Below are positions 45,640 through 59,342 of a stretch of DNA of 64,000 nucleotides, piece after piece. Each line of letters starts with the position of its first letter. Positions within the stretch are counted from its first letter, which is position 1. The translations under genes were made by a program, and so were the position numbers. Source of the stretch: Dromiciops gliroides (lineage: Eukaryota > Chordata > Mammalia > Microbiotheria > Microbiotheriidae); contig NC_057866.1 in the NCBI RefSeq assembly GCF_019393635.1, forward strand, positions 117,876,233 to 117,940,232, written 5' to 3'. The notes under the pieces were generated by a model. The model had not been told where the DNA came from. It saw only the letters and a program-made list of their open reading frames with translations, and did not search any database.

Positions 45640-46880
45640 TTGACAAACAGGGGAGCATCTAGAGGAGAATGATTCAGATGGTGAGGGGACTGGAAACAAT
45701 AGCTTGAAGCACCTGAGGATATATTGCTTGGATGAGAAAAGACTTAAGGGAGGTTGTAATCACTTTTAAGTCACTGAAGTGCTGTCAGAAGGAAGCAGAA
45801 TTAGATTGATTTTATACAGTCCCAGAAGGCAGAGCTAGGAGCAATGGGTGAAAGTGGTATAGAAGCAGATTTTGAATTGATGGAAAGAAAAAAAAAATCC
45901 TACTATACTGTTGAGATAGATGGTTTTAATTAGACCCCATTTTACTCCAATCAGTTTTATTCAGTTTAGTGTGATTCCATAGGGGTAGTGATTATACTGA
46001 AATGCTTATCTATTAATATACATTTAGTCAGTCTAGTCAACTAATATTAGTATAAGAATTACATATATTAATACATATTTCACATATATTTAGGGATAAT
46101 TAGACAAGATACTTTCTTATACTAAGCCCTAAATTCTAGCTAGAAATTCACTTTGCACTAACCTGTTATTAAGTTCACTTGCCTAACCACAAAATGATGA
46201 CTATAGGGCTTCCACCCTTTTGTCCTGATGTGAGTGTGACCAAGGCCAGTTTGGCTGAGAGGAGAACCTTTGCTCTTCTTTGCTTAATCTCCATGACCAA
46301 ACCCAGTGTGGGTGAGATGTCTTCCTGTGATATGGAAAGTCTCCCAATTTATTTTTGTACCTGAAGATCACATTCTCTTACCCAATATGAAGAGGGGGCC
46401 ATCTTATGAGCATTTAGTCAGCAGAGATGACTCTGGTCTTGCCTATCCTGTGACCATCTATGCTGATGAATCATTTCTGGCACTCCTGAAGGGTCAAGAG
46501 CAAGGTACATCAACCAATGAGACTCTGTGTTTTACTTTGCATTTTCTGTGTATCTATGTATCAAGTACTAGAAGAGTAAGGCCCTGGGGACAAGGGGCAT
46601 CTCAGATTGTGAGGAGAGTACTTTGTTCACTTCATTACAGTGGGGCCATAGACCCTTTAATAAAGTGCTATTGCCTTGGAGCTCACCTCAATTTATTTTA
46701 TTATAGATTGGACAATTTTGGACCCCACATTGCACAGATGAGATGAACCATACCTGAAGTAAATGAGTTCTCATGATTAGATGTTTTCAGTTGGTGGCTA
46801 GATGACCACTTGTCATTAATGCCACAAAGATAATCATACTTTACATGTGGATTGTACTGGTGGACCTCAGAAATCTAACT
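45640..46880 (+). mobile_element. CR1/L3-type LINE fragment, split by a large insertion
   Basis: CR1-like sequence at 45640-45890 (GGCAGAGCTAGGAGCAATGGG at 45828) stops abruptly. The matching terminal stretch (GGTGGCTAGATGACCACTTG at 46793) appears about 900 bp later. The gap contains an LTR-like segment and unrecognised AT-rich DNA. Confidence 0.55.
46159..46729 (+). mobile_element. Probable solo LTR
   Basis: The segment ends ...GGACCCCACA with an AATAAA at about 46662 and roughly 65 bp of R/U5-like sequence. The hexamer TTGCAC flanks it at 46153-46158 and 46730-46735, compatible with a 6-bp target duplication. The left end is not a standard one, so that boundary is uncertain and an LTR from about 46162 is possible. 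It lies within the gap of the CR1/L3 copy. Confidence 0.4.
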
Positions 46881-47519
46881 GAAATCTCATCAAACTGCTG
46901 AATTTTTCGCTTATTATGTATGCTATTTTATTTTCTAGTTTTTCCACAGTGAACAAAAAAGATCTTCTGAGCCAAACTTTAGCTTTTTCTTTTTAGAAAC
47001 TTGGGTCTTAAATTTCCTTCACATCATTTTCCATTTTTGAACCTGTAAGGACTTTTCAGTGAACACCTGAGGTTGTGACTTTTTCTCTGGTTCCAAGTTT
47101 TGGGCTTTCATTTTCCAAATGCAAAGAAGTTAAATGAGTGAGATGGTTGAAGGGAGTTGACATTATGACCTACACACCATTTCTGGGTTATTTGAAAATG
47201 ATCAGATTGGATTGGAAAGTTTGTTTTATTTATTCTACTCCTGCTATCCGAAATAATCTGGAACATTAGGTTTGAAAATAGTCAAATCTTCAAGAAGAGC
47301 CAGAGAATAGTTATTACAAAGAACTGAAAAAACATGAACCATGTAAAGCATTTCAAGGATCCTGTTAATCATTTAAGAAGTCATCAGTGAGTGGGGCCTG
47401 ATAAAATTTCCATCTGTATTATCTGCTCCTTTCCCACACAATTTCTATAATACTATGTCATTCCAACCAATCTTAGCCTTTGCTCTCACCCTCAATATCT
47501 CATAGGATCATATGGTTTC
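46881..47519. other. Gene-free stretch, unrecognised
   Basis: AT-rich, with no nameable repeat and no exon-like frame. Confidence 0.45.
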
Positions 47520-47645
47520 ATAGAATCATAGATTTAGGACTGGAAGAGACCTGAAGTTATTGAGTCCAACCCCCTCATTTTACAGAGAGAGAAACTAAAG
47601 CACGGACAGGTTACTTGATTTGCCTCATGGCTACTAAGTGTCTCA
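47520..47645. repeat. Old interspersed repeat (MIR-related type)
   Basis: AGGACTGGAAGAGACCTG, TCCAACCCCCTCATTTTACAG and GAGAAACTAAAGC. The same kind of sequence recurs at about 54580-54680 and 56450-56560, which marks it as a repeat. Confidence 0.5.
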
Positions 47646-47959
47646 ATTCTAGTATTACAAAAGGTCTTTGATTTCATTGATGTGGGTAATCTCTCTTCCA
47701 AGGCACATTTATACTCCTTAGTAGGTAAGAAGTTTTATGAGTTCCTAGTATCATGAATATCTCTACACTCAGTTCTCAGATGCTATGTGTTTTTTTCCCT
47801 GAGCCTGCATTTCTCAATAGCTGAAAATAAATGCCAGTAGAGATCACTGACATTTCTCTAAATTTTATTTGTGTATTTACAAACCCAGCACAATTTAATT
47901 CAATTTATTTACTAAACGATTACCATAGCACTGTGAGGGGAAAAAACAAAATAAAAAAT

Positions 47960-48190
47960 ATGACGGGATGAAGTGAGAGCTGGGCTTCAAGACAGGTTCA
48001 CTCCTTGCTTTTTTATACATACTATTGTAGTACCTACTTAAATACCTACATGATTAAGTAACATAACCTTTCAGTGCCTCCAGGCAAATAAGACAATAAA
48101 TTATAGAGAAGGTGCTGACCAGTATCAGCAGAGGACATTAGCATGCTCAGTGATCACCAGGTTGATGAAATCACAGGAGTGGGCCAAAAA
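47960..48190 (+). mobile_element. Old SINE with tail D
   Basis: Diverged head followed by GAGAAGGTGCTGACCAGTATCAGC and GATGAAATCACAGGAGTGG, matching the tails at 32.8 kb and 62.8 kb. Confidence 0.55.
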
Positions 48191-48364
48191 AACATACTAG
48201 TAACTGATAGAAGCCATACTATGTCTTAAGTTTCTGTTCCTTTTTTATGATAGCAAAGAATGGGGGCATAAATGTATGCACAAATGATATAAAGGTCACC
48301 TTTAAAATAGTAAGTTAATTGAATTGAATTGAAAAAGTTTTCTTTGAAATACTTGTAATCTTCT

Positions 48365-48605
48365 TAAGAAACAGCATAGTAGAAAGAGCCCTGAATTTGG
48401 AATCAGGATTTAGGCTCAAATCCCACCTCTGATATTTATTCCTTGGAACCAAATGAGATGATTACACTTAGCACTGTGTCTGGCCCACGATAGGTACTTA
48501 CTAATTGCCTATTTCCTTCCTCCTTTTTGACCTTGGTCAAGTCACTCAATCTTTTTGTGCTTCAGTATCCTCATCTGTAAAACCAAATTTTCTAAGGTCC
48601 TCTAG
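48365..48605 (+). mobile_element. MIR-like SINE, sense
   Basis: CATAGTAGAAAGAGCCCTGAA head and CTTGGTCAAGTCACTCAATC, then TCAGTATCCTCATCTGTAAAACC. A segment with GGCCCACGATAGGTAC lies between. Confidence 0.55.
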
Positions 48606-48994
48606 CCCAAATAAGTGATTCAATATTTACACACACACACAATTGAAATCACATTTCTATTATAAGGCAGAGGACATTTGTATTTTTCTTCCTTAAAGTT
48701 GGTCAAAATATATAAATTTGGTTTAATCAGGATACTTGAAGTAAAAATATTAGGAAAATTCATGCCTGCAACCTCTAACTTAACTTGGATATCTCAAGTT
48801 AAAAAGGGGGAAGAGGGATTTGCATTCATGTGGAGCTGGTATGTTTGCCTAAATTGTCCACTTTATATGGAGTTTTATATCATAAAATTTTAGGTCTTGT
48901 ATCTAGAAAAGCCCTGAGGATATTATGTATTCTAGCCTTCTGTTTTCTGATGGTGAAGGTATCAGTACTCATATTATAAGGCAACTCAAGGCTT

Positions 48995-49579
48995 TGTTAT
49001 GGGGGAAAATGGGGTACTGGGTTGGGTTAGGGGTAGGGGTTCTTAGGAATTCCTCTTTAAAGAATTACACTCCCTTGCACACAAAAGCAGTTAGAATAAG
49101 GTGGTAGTTTATTTAGGGGCAAGGGAAGGGGGTGGGGAGGGAAACCATGAAAGAGGTCCTTGGACTTCTCATGGGGAGATAGGCACAAAGCACATGGCTC
49201 TGAGGTACCAATCTCCTCTAGCAGGAGACTGGCAGGTACTTTTATAGGGTCTGATGGGAGTGACCATCTGCCTGTGGAAAGTTCCTTTAGTGAGGGAGGA
49301 CCATCCCCCACTGGTGGTGGCTAAAGGAGTTGGGTGAGGGGTGGCTATGGATCTCTCAAGCCATCTCTCTCTTCAGGACACAAAGTCAGCCACCACACCC
49401 AAATTAATCTCCCCAGGAGTAAGGGAGACCAGAATGAAGGGTGGAGATCCTGAAGCTAGCTCAGTCAGATTTGGTTCAGCTTATCTCTCTTGGTGTATCT
49501 GTCCTCTGGTTTAGTTTCTCAAGGAGAAGATTCCTCAATGTGCCCCAGAGAACTTCTGGGGAACTTTGGGCCCACAACA
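48995..49579 (-). mobile_element. Solo LTR of an endogenous retrovirus-like element
   Basis: 585 bp with TG...CA ends on the plus strand (TGTTATGG...CCCACAACA). It is flanked by the perfect 4-bp duplication GCTT (48991-48994 and 49580-49583). On the minus strand a polyadenylation signal (AATAAA within CTAAATAAACTACC) lies near 49110, about 115 bp before that end, which sets the orientation. GC content is higher than in the flanks. No internal sequence remains, so it is a solo LTR from recombination between two LTRs. A 4-bp duplication suggests class I. The family is not named. Confidence 0.75.
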
Positions 49580-49724
49580 GCTTGAATTTTCAGTAACTTC
49601 TCCAGGGTCTCACAATTTCTAATTCTCAGATGTGAAACAAAAACACAACTTCCCACTTCCTCATTCTATGTTCTTCCTGCTATAGCAGGTTTGTGAAATA
49701 AAATATAATTGAATGACAAACAAT

Positions 49725-49875
49725 GTCATGGTGAGCACTAGGATAGGAATCAAATCCCAAGAGGCTCCAATCCCCAGATCTGTCAATTTCTTGATGTGTG
49801 ACCTTGGGCAAATTATTCCTCCTCTCAGCTCTAGGTGGCATAGATTAGACTAAATGCCTCCCATATATAAAAATT
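49725..49875 (+). mobile_element. MIR-like SINE, sense
   Basis: GTGACCTTGGGCAAATTATTCC is the conserved core. Flanking parts are diverged. Confidence 0.5.
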
Positions 49876-50225
49876 ATATAATTTAATGGCATGACATAAG
49901 ATATTGAAAACATTATAGATATTTTTCTCTCCCTATTTGAGTGAAATGTGTAATTTATCCCTCTATTTTCTATTTCATTGTATTCTGAAAAAGTGACATC
50001 ACAACTGCCAAAGTTATATCTACTACTCACACAGGATATTAACATGTTTCTTGAAAAATTTTCCTTACTCTTTGTACTTATTCTTTAATCTGCTCCTTTC
50101 AAGATATTTATTAGCAATATGAATACATGAGCATTCTGATTTGTGAATCGCCTCTGATAAATTGAGGCCATATTTTATGTGTGTGACCAGAAAGAAAAAT
50201 CTATTTATTCTGTTCTTTGGGTTGT

Positions 50226-50662
50226 TGTGAGAAACAAATTGTGAGTAACCCCATTAAAAAATTTCTGGGACTCAGTGTTGGAGAAGTATTGAAGGCCTTT
50301 ATTTGTACATTCAAATGCAAATGGACCAGCTCCCTAATGGAAATGGCTGGGAGAGTGGGACACAGGACCCTTTTATCTCTTAAAGGACTGGCTCCACCCT
50401 TCTTCCTTAGTTACAATCTTCTTGCCAAGACACTGGCACCAAATGCTAGCCAATCAGAATACAATATAATCAAAGGGGCAGCCCTCTAAACTCCTCCCCC
50501 ATGTGACCAGCCCTTGGTCTCTCTCATCATGTGATCCTGATTGCTGGGGAGGAGGAGGAAAGGAGCCATTAGTAAGCACCCTTCTCCCAGCTGAAATTCA
50601 CCTCCCAGACATTCCCCAGCAACTTCAATCAGCTTTTGAGGGGGACCTGTATTTTTCTCACA
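50226..50662 (-). mobile_element. Solo LTR with long inverted ends
   Basis: 437 bp beginning TGTGAGAAA and ending TTTCTCACA, a 9-bp perfect terminal inverted repeat. It is flanked by the perfect 5-bp duplication GTTGT (50221-50225 and 50663-50667). On the minus strand an AATAAA (CAAATAAAGGCC) lies near 50305, a TATA-like GAGATAAAAGGG near 50373, and a CCAAT-type box near 50450, in the right order for an LTR promoter and terminator. No internal region is present. A 5-bp duplication fits ERVL-like or some other LTR families. Confidence 0.72.
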
Positions 50663-50687
50663 GTTGTCAATTGTTTTATTGACTATT

Positions 50688-50852
50688 TTTTGTTTTGTTC
50701 TGTTTTGTTTCTTTTTGGTGGGGCAATGAGGGTTAAGTGACTTGCCCAGGGTCACACAGCTAGTAAGTGTCAAGTGTCTGAGGCCAGATTTGAACTCAGG
50801 GCCTCCTGACTCCAGGGCCAGTGCTCTATCCACTGCGCCACCTAGCTGCCCC
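50688..50852 (-). mobile_element. SINE (WSINE1/MAR1 type), antisense
   Basis: Perfect 13-bp duplications TTTATTGACTATT at 50675-50687 and 50853-50865. It lies just right of the solo LTR ending at 50662. Confidence 0.93.
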
Positions 50853-50884
50853 TTTATTGACTATTAATAGATTTATAAAAGTTG

Positions 50885-51100
50885 TTCTGTTTTGTCAGTT
50901 CTTCATGGCCCTGTATGGGATTTTCTTGGCAAAGATGCTGGAGTAGTTTGTCATCTCCTTCTACAATGAATTAAGATAAATAGAGGTTAAGTGACTTGCC
51001 CAGGGTCATAAAGCTAGTGAGTCTCTGAGTTTGGATTTGAATTCAGGTCCTCCTGACTCCAGGCCCAGCTCTCTATCCATTGAGATACCTTGCTGCCTCA
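50885..51100 (-). mobile_element. SINE with RTE/BovB-like tail, antisense
   Basis: GGGATTTTCTTGGCAAAGATGC and GAGTAGTTTGTCATCTCCTTC mark the tail. CTCCTGACTCCAGGCCC then TTGCTGCC mark the head end. Confidence 0.7.
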
Positions 51101-52150
51101 TTTATAAGAGACACCTTCACAGAACTTTCTATGGCCACTTTGATATTTTTATCAGATCAATTAAAATTCCAGTACATTTTCCAATGAGGTTTTGTTTTGT
51201 TGGAATTATGAGCTATGCTCCAGTTAAATCAAAGATTGGTGCTCTCTATCTATATTTGACTCTCCATTTTGACTTCTGACTAACCTGTAAGATAATGTGT
51301 CTACAGAGTTCTAACATTTGGAGTAAATTGGGTTTTATGGTAAGGCATTGCATTTAGTGGGTGCTCATAGCACTTGCATTCCTTTAGCAGTGAGCTTAGT
51401 ACTTAGTTGGCATGAATAATTGGTTAAAATAGGAATCTCCTCGACAGTCCTTGCCTCCACCCCAATTGCCATCCCTCAGCTAAACTCTGGTTTATGTCAA
51501 GGTAGCCCATTAAAGCTCATGTGCCAGTGTTGCTGCCTCTCACCATGATCAATTGAACTTGTCATAGAAAGTTGATTTGAGGGTGCTGTTCATGCTGCTT
51601 GCCCTGGTCCTGCATTATGAATTTCGCCTCAGATATATAAATTTTTGGCTCTGTTTGTCCATATTGGGTTAGAGTTTGAGAAATGGATCAGAAATAATTT
51701 AGCATTTGACTAATTAGAAAGATGAGGCCATGGACATCAAATCATTCTATCACATGTTCCTTTTTAATAAACACATTAAGATCTTTTTTTTTCTCCATTT
51801 GTCCAATTTTGTTGACTAACATGATAAACAAGGAACTTTCAGAGTACCATCTGACCAATTTTCACAACCTGCTGCAACATTTGCATTTCACAGAAATAAT
51901 CCTGACGAGCACTAATAGATGAATGTTGGTGCCATAATAAAACAGTATAAGGCATATTTACACCATCTTTACATAGAGAACACCATACACACAGGAAAAC
52001 CACAGATCTGGAACAGAATACATTCAATCCCCAACACACCTTAAGTCTATCAGCTTGGCTTGAAACAAATATTTATCCAAGTAACCTAAAGGTCTTTCCT
52101 TTTTTTGTGTGTGACTTAATTTTAACATTGTGCTCATGCAAAAGAGAGAT
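51101..52150. other. Region 3' of the terminal exon, unrecognised
   Basis: No SINE, LINE or LTR recognised over about 1 kb. It could be distal 3' UTR or flanking unique DNA of the gene at 52.6 kb. The frames on both strands near 51722-52039 are not exon-like. Confidence 0.45.
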
Positions 52151-52636
52151 TTGCTTTATTGCATTAACAATGAGACAGTTGGGGACTGGGTTCTATAACC
52201 ATCTTCTAATTATTTTATACTTCATGTTGCTTTATCCATATTAAGTCATGTTTATTGGTGACATAACATGGGGTGATATGATGACTGGTGTTTGATGGAA
52301 TACAAAATGACAAGATGTCCAGTTGACTAGAGCTTGTAAAATCAAGATTCCAAGATTCTGGATCATGCACATTTCCACTTCACGCTTACAAACTGCTTTA
52401 GATCAGACACATCATTTTTCATTTTGTATTTGTGTTTGTTTCATTTCTGGGTTTTTTTCATTTTTTAAAAAACAAAACAAAACAAAACTAGGTACTGTCC
52501 ACCATCTACTGTTTACGGAAAGAGGAGCAGCAAGGACCACACCAACTGCAGAATAGACCATAAGGAGGACAGTCAGGTATTAGTAATTGAATCGACGTTG
52601 GATATTACTTGAAATATTTTGTGAAGCAAACAATTA
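52151..52636 (-). other. Probable 3' UTR of the terminal exon
   Basis: This is the sequence downstream of the TAG stop on the minus strand. AATAAA hexamers in the correct orientation lie at 52256-52251 and 52160-52155, so transcripts could end shortly to the left of either. I recognise no repeat between 52260 and 52636 apart from a short A/C-rich run at about 52467-52488. The true end is not provable from the sequence; the UTR could extend further left into 51.5-52.1 kb. Confidence 0.45.
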
Positions 52637-54579
<1,943 letters not shown>

Positions 54580-54690
54580 TAAAAGCTGGAAGGGACCTTA
54601 AATTTCATCTAATTTAACCTCTTCATTTAAAGATGATATTGATGCCCAAGGAGGTTAAATGATTTGTTTAGGGGTCACAGAATTTGGTTC
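54580..54690. repeat. Old interspersed repeat (same type as 47.5 kb)
   Basis: AGCTGGAAGGGACCTTAAATTTC then GGAGGTTAAATGATTTG and GGTCACAG. Diverged. Confidence 0.45.
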
Positions 54691-55566
54691 ACCATGGGTA
54701 TTCAGGATTCCATTTGATGGTGATTAAGGTTAAGTGATAAGTCATGGCAAGTCATAAAAATTCACTCATAAGTGGAGGATGGAGAAATTAAACAAAATGT
54801 AGGGCAGAGGAAAGAGTCCCTTTGAATATTCCTCTGGCTTCAAACCTAATTTCCTGCTGAGATAAAATTATCAAAATGCAGGTCTATGGAGTTCATCCTT
54901 ATTCTCATCTTTTCTATCACTCATGTCACTGCTTTGCTTAGGTCTCTTCTACCAAAACAGCCTCACAGATCAAATTCACCAAGTATCTATTGAACACTTA
55001 TTATATTTAAAACATTGATCATACTGAGTGTCATGGGGAGTGCAAAGCACTGATTTGGAGATCACATAAAAAAAAATAAAAGATATCTTTGCCTGGGGGG
55101 TGTCAAAGAAGGTATGTCACCAAAAATAAAAAAAAATTGACTATAAGCTAGATTTTGAAGTATGGTTAGATGTTTACAAATAGGAAAGGGTATAGAACAT
55201 GTTATGACAATGTACACTGAGAGTAAGCTAGCTTTACCAGGGTTAGCAGCCCTCTTCTCTATCAAGTGCATTGGAATGGAATACAGGGAAATGTAGTGGA
55301 AAAGGAAGATAGATGGCATCTCTCTTCTCTTCTCTCTTTCTCTCCAGCGCACCCATATTTTGACCACAAAACTTCAAAAGACTTTAGAAATTATGTAATT
55401 CAACATCGTCATTTTATAGATTAGGAAACTGCTATCCAGAGGAAAAAAATAATTATTCGCTCCAAGCCACATATCAGAATAATGGCAAGAAGTTCACTAG
55501 ACCCTACCTCTTCTAGTTCTTAGTTCACTGTTTCCTCACACCTTTTGGTCTCAGTACTTCTTTAAA
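54691..55566. other. Gene-free stretch, putative intron
   Basis: A short old repeat trace near 55390-55500 (ATTATGTAATTCAACATCGTC then GATTAGGAAACTGC). Otherwise nothing recognised. Confidence 0.45.
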
Positions 55567-55835
55567 GGGGCATCTAGGTAGTGTAGTGTATATAGTACTG
55601 GGCCTAGAGTCAGGAAGACTCATCTTCCTGAGTTCAAAAGTGGTCTCAAAAAAAAAAAAAGTGGTCTCAGATACTTACTAGCTGTATGAACCTGGGAAAG
55701 TCACTGTTTCCTTCAGTTTCCTCATCTATAAAATGAGCTGGTGAAGGAAATGGTACATTTGCCAAGGAAACCCCAAATGGAGTCATGCAGAGTCAGATAA
55801 GACTGAAAACAACTGAGCAGCAACTTCTTTACAGT
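55567..55835 (+). mobile_element. SINE with RTE/BovB-like tail
   Basis: Sense copy: head GGGGCATCTAGGTAGTG, body ACTTACTAGCTGTATG, then tail GAAGGAAATGGTACATTTGCC, GGAAACCCCAAATGG and AACTGAGCAGCAAC. A poly(A) run with duplicated flanks interrupts it at 55636-55669. Confidence 0.72.
55636..55669. repeat. Poly(A) run with duplicated flanks
   Basis: AAAAGTGGTCTC occurs on both sides of a short A run (55648-55660), inside a SINE. It looks like a retrotransposition event reduced to its tail. Confidence 0.6.
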
Positions 55836-56449
55836 CTTAAAAGTAATTAAGGACCACCCAATGAGCTTTTGTTTATGTGGGTTATATCTATCACTACCTA
55901 TTAGAAATTAAAATGTCTGTCTTAGTATTATTTTTAAAAATGACCTTGTAGATCTTCAAAAATATCTTGAGGACTTCTAGTGGTCCCTGGAGCTAACTTT
56001 GAGATCCACTGCTTTAATTATGCAATGACTAAGACAATTTTAATTTCAGGACAAGCCTTTGACGTGAGGCAATTTTTAAGTATATAATACCTCCTGTTCC
56101 TTCAAAATCATTCCATCTTCTGAGTCAGAACTTCCTTTGACAAGAGACGATATCTTTTGTTCCCCTCAGAGATAAATGGCTTAAAATAAATGCTTAGGAG
56201 AAGCAACACATTAATTGGAAAATAATTCATTCTGGAGTATAAATAACTGATGCCAGATTTGTTCTGATCAAATTGGAGGATGTTATTAGTAAGGATACTA
56301 TAGATATCTCAAAGGGTGATAAGAGAGATTACCTCTGGATGGGAAGGATGAATAAATGGGAACTTAGAGGCAAGACAGAAGAATTTTTTTTTTTTGGTTA
56401 GCATTAAGCCATAGAACAAATGCATATTTAGTACTCTATGTATGTACAA

Positions 56450-56780
56450 GGATCTTAGACTTAAAACTGGAAGGGACTTTGGTCATTGAGCCCAATTTCC
56501 TCATTTTACAGGCAAAGGTATTGAGTCCCAGACAATATTTTTCTTCTTTAAGATCACAGGCACAGGGGCAGCTAGGTGGCACAGTGGATAGAGCACTGGC
56601 CCTGGAGTCAGGAGGACCTGAGTTCAAATCCGGCCTCAGACACTTAACACTTACTAGCTGTGTGACCCAGGGCAAGTCACTTAACCCCAATTGCCTCACT
56701 AAAATTAAAAAAAATAATAAAAAAAAAAGATTACAGGCACAATGAGTTGCATAGTCGGGATTTCAACCCAAATCCAGCTT
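56450..56780. repeat. Old interspersed repeat split by a SINE
   Basis: AAACTGGAAGGGACTTTGG and TTTCCTCATTTTACAGG on the left, and GGGATTTCAACCCAAATCCAG after the SINE at 56565-56727. Confidence 0.5.
56565..56727 (+). mobile_element. SINE (WSINE1/MAR1 type)
   Basis: Complete copy with 14-bp duplications AGAT(C/T)ACAGGCACA at 56551-56564 and 56728-56741. It splits an older MIR-like repeat. Confidence 0.93.
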
Positions 56781-57114
56781 TTCACAACAGTGGCATAATG
56801 TTAGGGACTATAAGGAAGATAAACCCATATAATTATAATACCAGGAAATGTGCAGTGCTCCATTTATATCTGGCATGAGAGGAAAGCCATCATGCAGAGC
56901 TTTTGGTCAATGTTTGTCTGAATTATGTTTTCAAGAAAACAGTGTGATAATTCTCTGTGTGAATCATATTTTTAAGGATATGAAATAATTGTAATTTAAT
57001 TTTGTAAGATTCTCTAAATTTATTTTTGGTTCAGGCCCCCAATTTTCTCCAGATGAGAAAACTTCCTCTATGAAATTTCAGATTGCTCTACAATGTGAGT
57101 GAGTATGAGAATTT

Positions 57115-57240
57115 TTCCTGGGTAAGCTGAGAGGTTAAGTAATTTACCATGAGTCACATGACTATTATATGTCAGAAGGAAGATTTGGACCCAGATCATC
57201 CTAACTCTGAAACAAGTCCTCTATCCAATACACCATTCAT
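57115..57240 (-). mobile_element. MIR-like SINE, antisense
   Basis: GAGAGGTTAAGTAATTTACC, GGACCCAGATCATCCTAAC and CTCTATCCAATACACC, in antisense MIR order. Confidence 0.5.
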
Positions 57241-59342
57241 TTCCTCAGCAGATCCTCTGATGGGTATTGATTTTAATGTGATATTATTATTCCTATTATT
57301 GCTTTCATTCCTCTAGTTGGAGTAAAGGGCAATGGGGAAGGCAGAGGTTTATGCCATTTATGACTGAGAAAGTAAATTAATTCAGAGGAAATAATGACCC
57401 ACTTCAGTTTTCTAGTTTATTTGTGGATGTCTAATTGCAGGCTTCCAGGAATGATTTAAATCTGAAATTTTTGCATCTTTCCCTTCAACAGTCGAAAGTT
57501 ACTCTAATTGCCTTAAGTTCAATGTGAATAATAATTGAAATAAAAACTCTTCCTATTCATGCAAAGGAAGAATGTCAGAACCTTTTCCCCCATGCTCTTC
57601 AAACAGGAATGGAAGCAAAAAGACAAAGCAATGACTTTCTCAAAAGCATTTTCCTCTTTGGGCCAGTTCACCAATCAGGTCCACTCAAAAAAGAAAGTAG
57701 AGGTTCCATCAACATCCCTATTAGACATTATTTCCTCTCTCTCTCCCTCCCACTCACCCCACTGAACACTGATTCAGAGAATGGTCTAAATGAGTTGCCC
57801 CAAAACTTCACAGCAAATTATAGATGGATCAGATTTTAGGCATAAAAACCAACTATTAAGTATGGTTATTTATCTAGATATTTTAGTTAGCCAACAGCCA
57901 TAATTTAAATATGTGGAAGTACTTTAATTATTGAATTTTTCATTTTTTTTATCCTGAATATTCAGTTGTATAGACTGGGGCTGCTAAACAGCAATCCCAG
58001 GTCTCCTCAGAGATTTAGGCAACTTCACCTGGTGGATGTGTACATTGGTGGTTGATGACACAATTCCCTCACCTGGGTTTGACTAGGATTCCAATCAGAA
58101 GAACAAAGCTGGCAGTGACCTTTTCCACTCTCCTATTTTGAGGCAATGTAAAGCAGCCCTTTCTCCCAAAGACCAGAAGACGCCTGGCATAGACATGGTT
58201 TTAGACCTTATGCTCTTTCCATTAAACCAGACAGACAAGCTCAGTGTATGACTACATATTCAGCTTTCTCCTAAACCCCAACAGTAGTAAGAACTCCAGG
58301 GCATGAAAATAAAAAGAATTCAAAACATCAACTGTTTTGAAAACTGTTGCATCTTATTATTTTCCATATTTGTTAAGCACCTTCTAGATTCACTATATTG
58401 CCTGGAACACTGGTTATAAGAAAACAAAACTCCTTCTGTTCAGCAGCTTGCAATTAACCAGGTGAGGTACAATATATACATCGTCAACTGAATATGCATG
58501 TGACTCTTTGTATTGTACGTAGCCATTGCCTGAGCCAAGGCTACATCATAGTGTGTAGATTCAACAGGGTTAAACAATGGCCATTTTATTTCTGAGAAAA
58601 GACAAGAGAAAAAAAATAACATTTTCTCCCATTTTGAGCTACAAAAGCTTGTAGATTAGAAACAATAATAAAAGCATTACACCAGGGAAAATAAAGGAAA
58701 TGGAGAGTATCTTAAAAATGGACAATGGATTATAAAAGCTGGGCAAGATATGATTCTAGATTTATTCCATTAGGTTTTATTATACTCCAATAAAAATGAC
58801 AAAAAGGCCTCCTGCTCTCTACCTCCTTCCTTACCCTGGATCCTTTAGATAGGGAGGGCCACATCCCTACCTTATCCATACACAAAATGCCTCCTAAAGC
58901 AACATGTATCCCTTCTAACTGGTATTGCCCTGTACGGACCTGTTTGTTTAGATGCTTGTTTATTTTGGACTATATTAGAGGGTCATTTACAAATGAAGCC
59001 TCTTTGTGCAACTGCACACTTGACAAAACCTTTTATTTTAATCTCCTTACCTGCTAGTGATGATAAAAAAAGACTCTATGTAGATAATGTGGCTGCAATA
59101 GACACAATTCCCAGAGGGGAGATTACCCATTAATAGTGTTAAATTCAATGGTGTGTGAATGGTTATGTGGTGCTTGAATTGAATGAACCAATCTATCTTA
59201 AAGATTAGAACCACATGCCTCTAAGTAATAAGTGGCTTATCTTAAAAAAGTGAAAAAAATATCAGGTAGAATTTGTGTGTTTGGGTGGTGTGGCTGAGGG
59301 TAGGTGGATATTAAGATCTTCTTTATATGCCAATTTGGGGAC
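57241..59342. other. Long gene-free stretch, putative intron or intergenic
   Basis: About 2.1 kb with no nameable repeat except a weak old LINE trace near 58365-58450. The small frames at 57559-57839 lack exon-like properties. Confidence 0.45.

Noticed and set aside
46306-46746. 146-codon plus-strand frame
   Set aside because: It falls on the LTR-like segment and ends near its boundary. No domain or splice context was seen.
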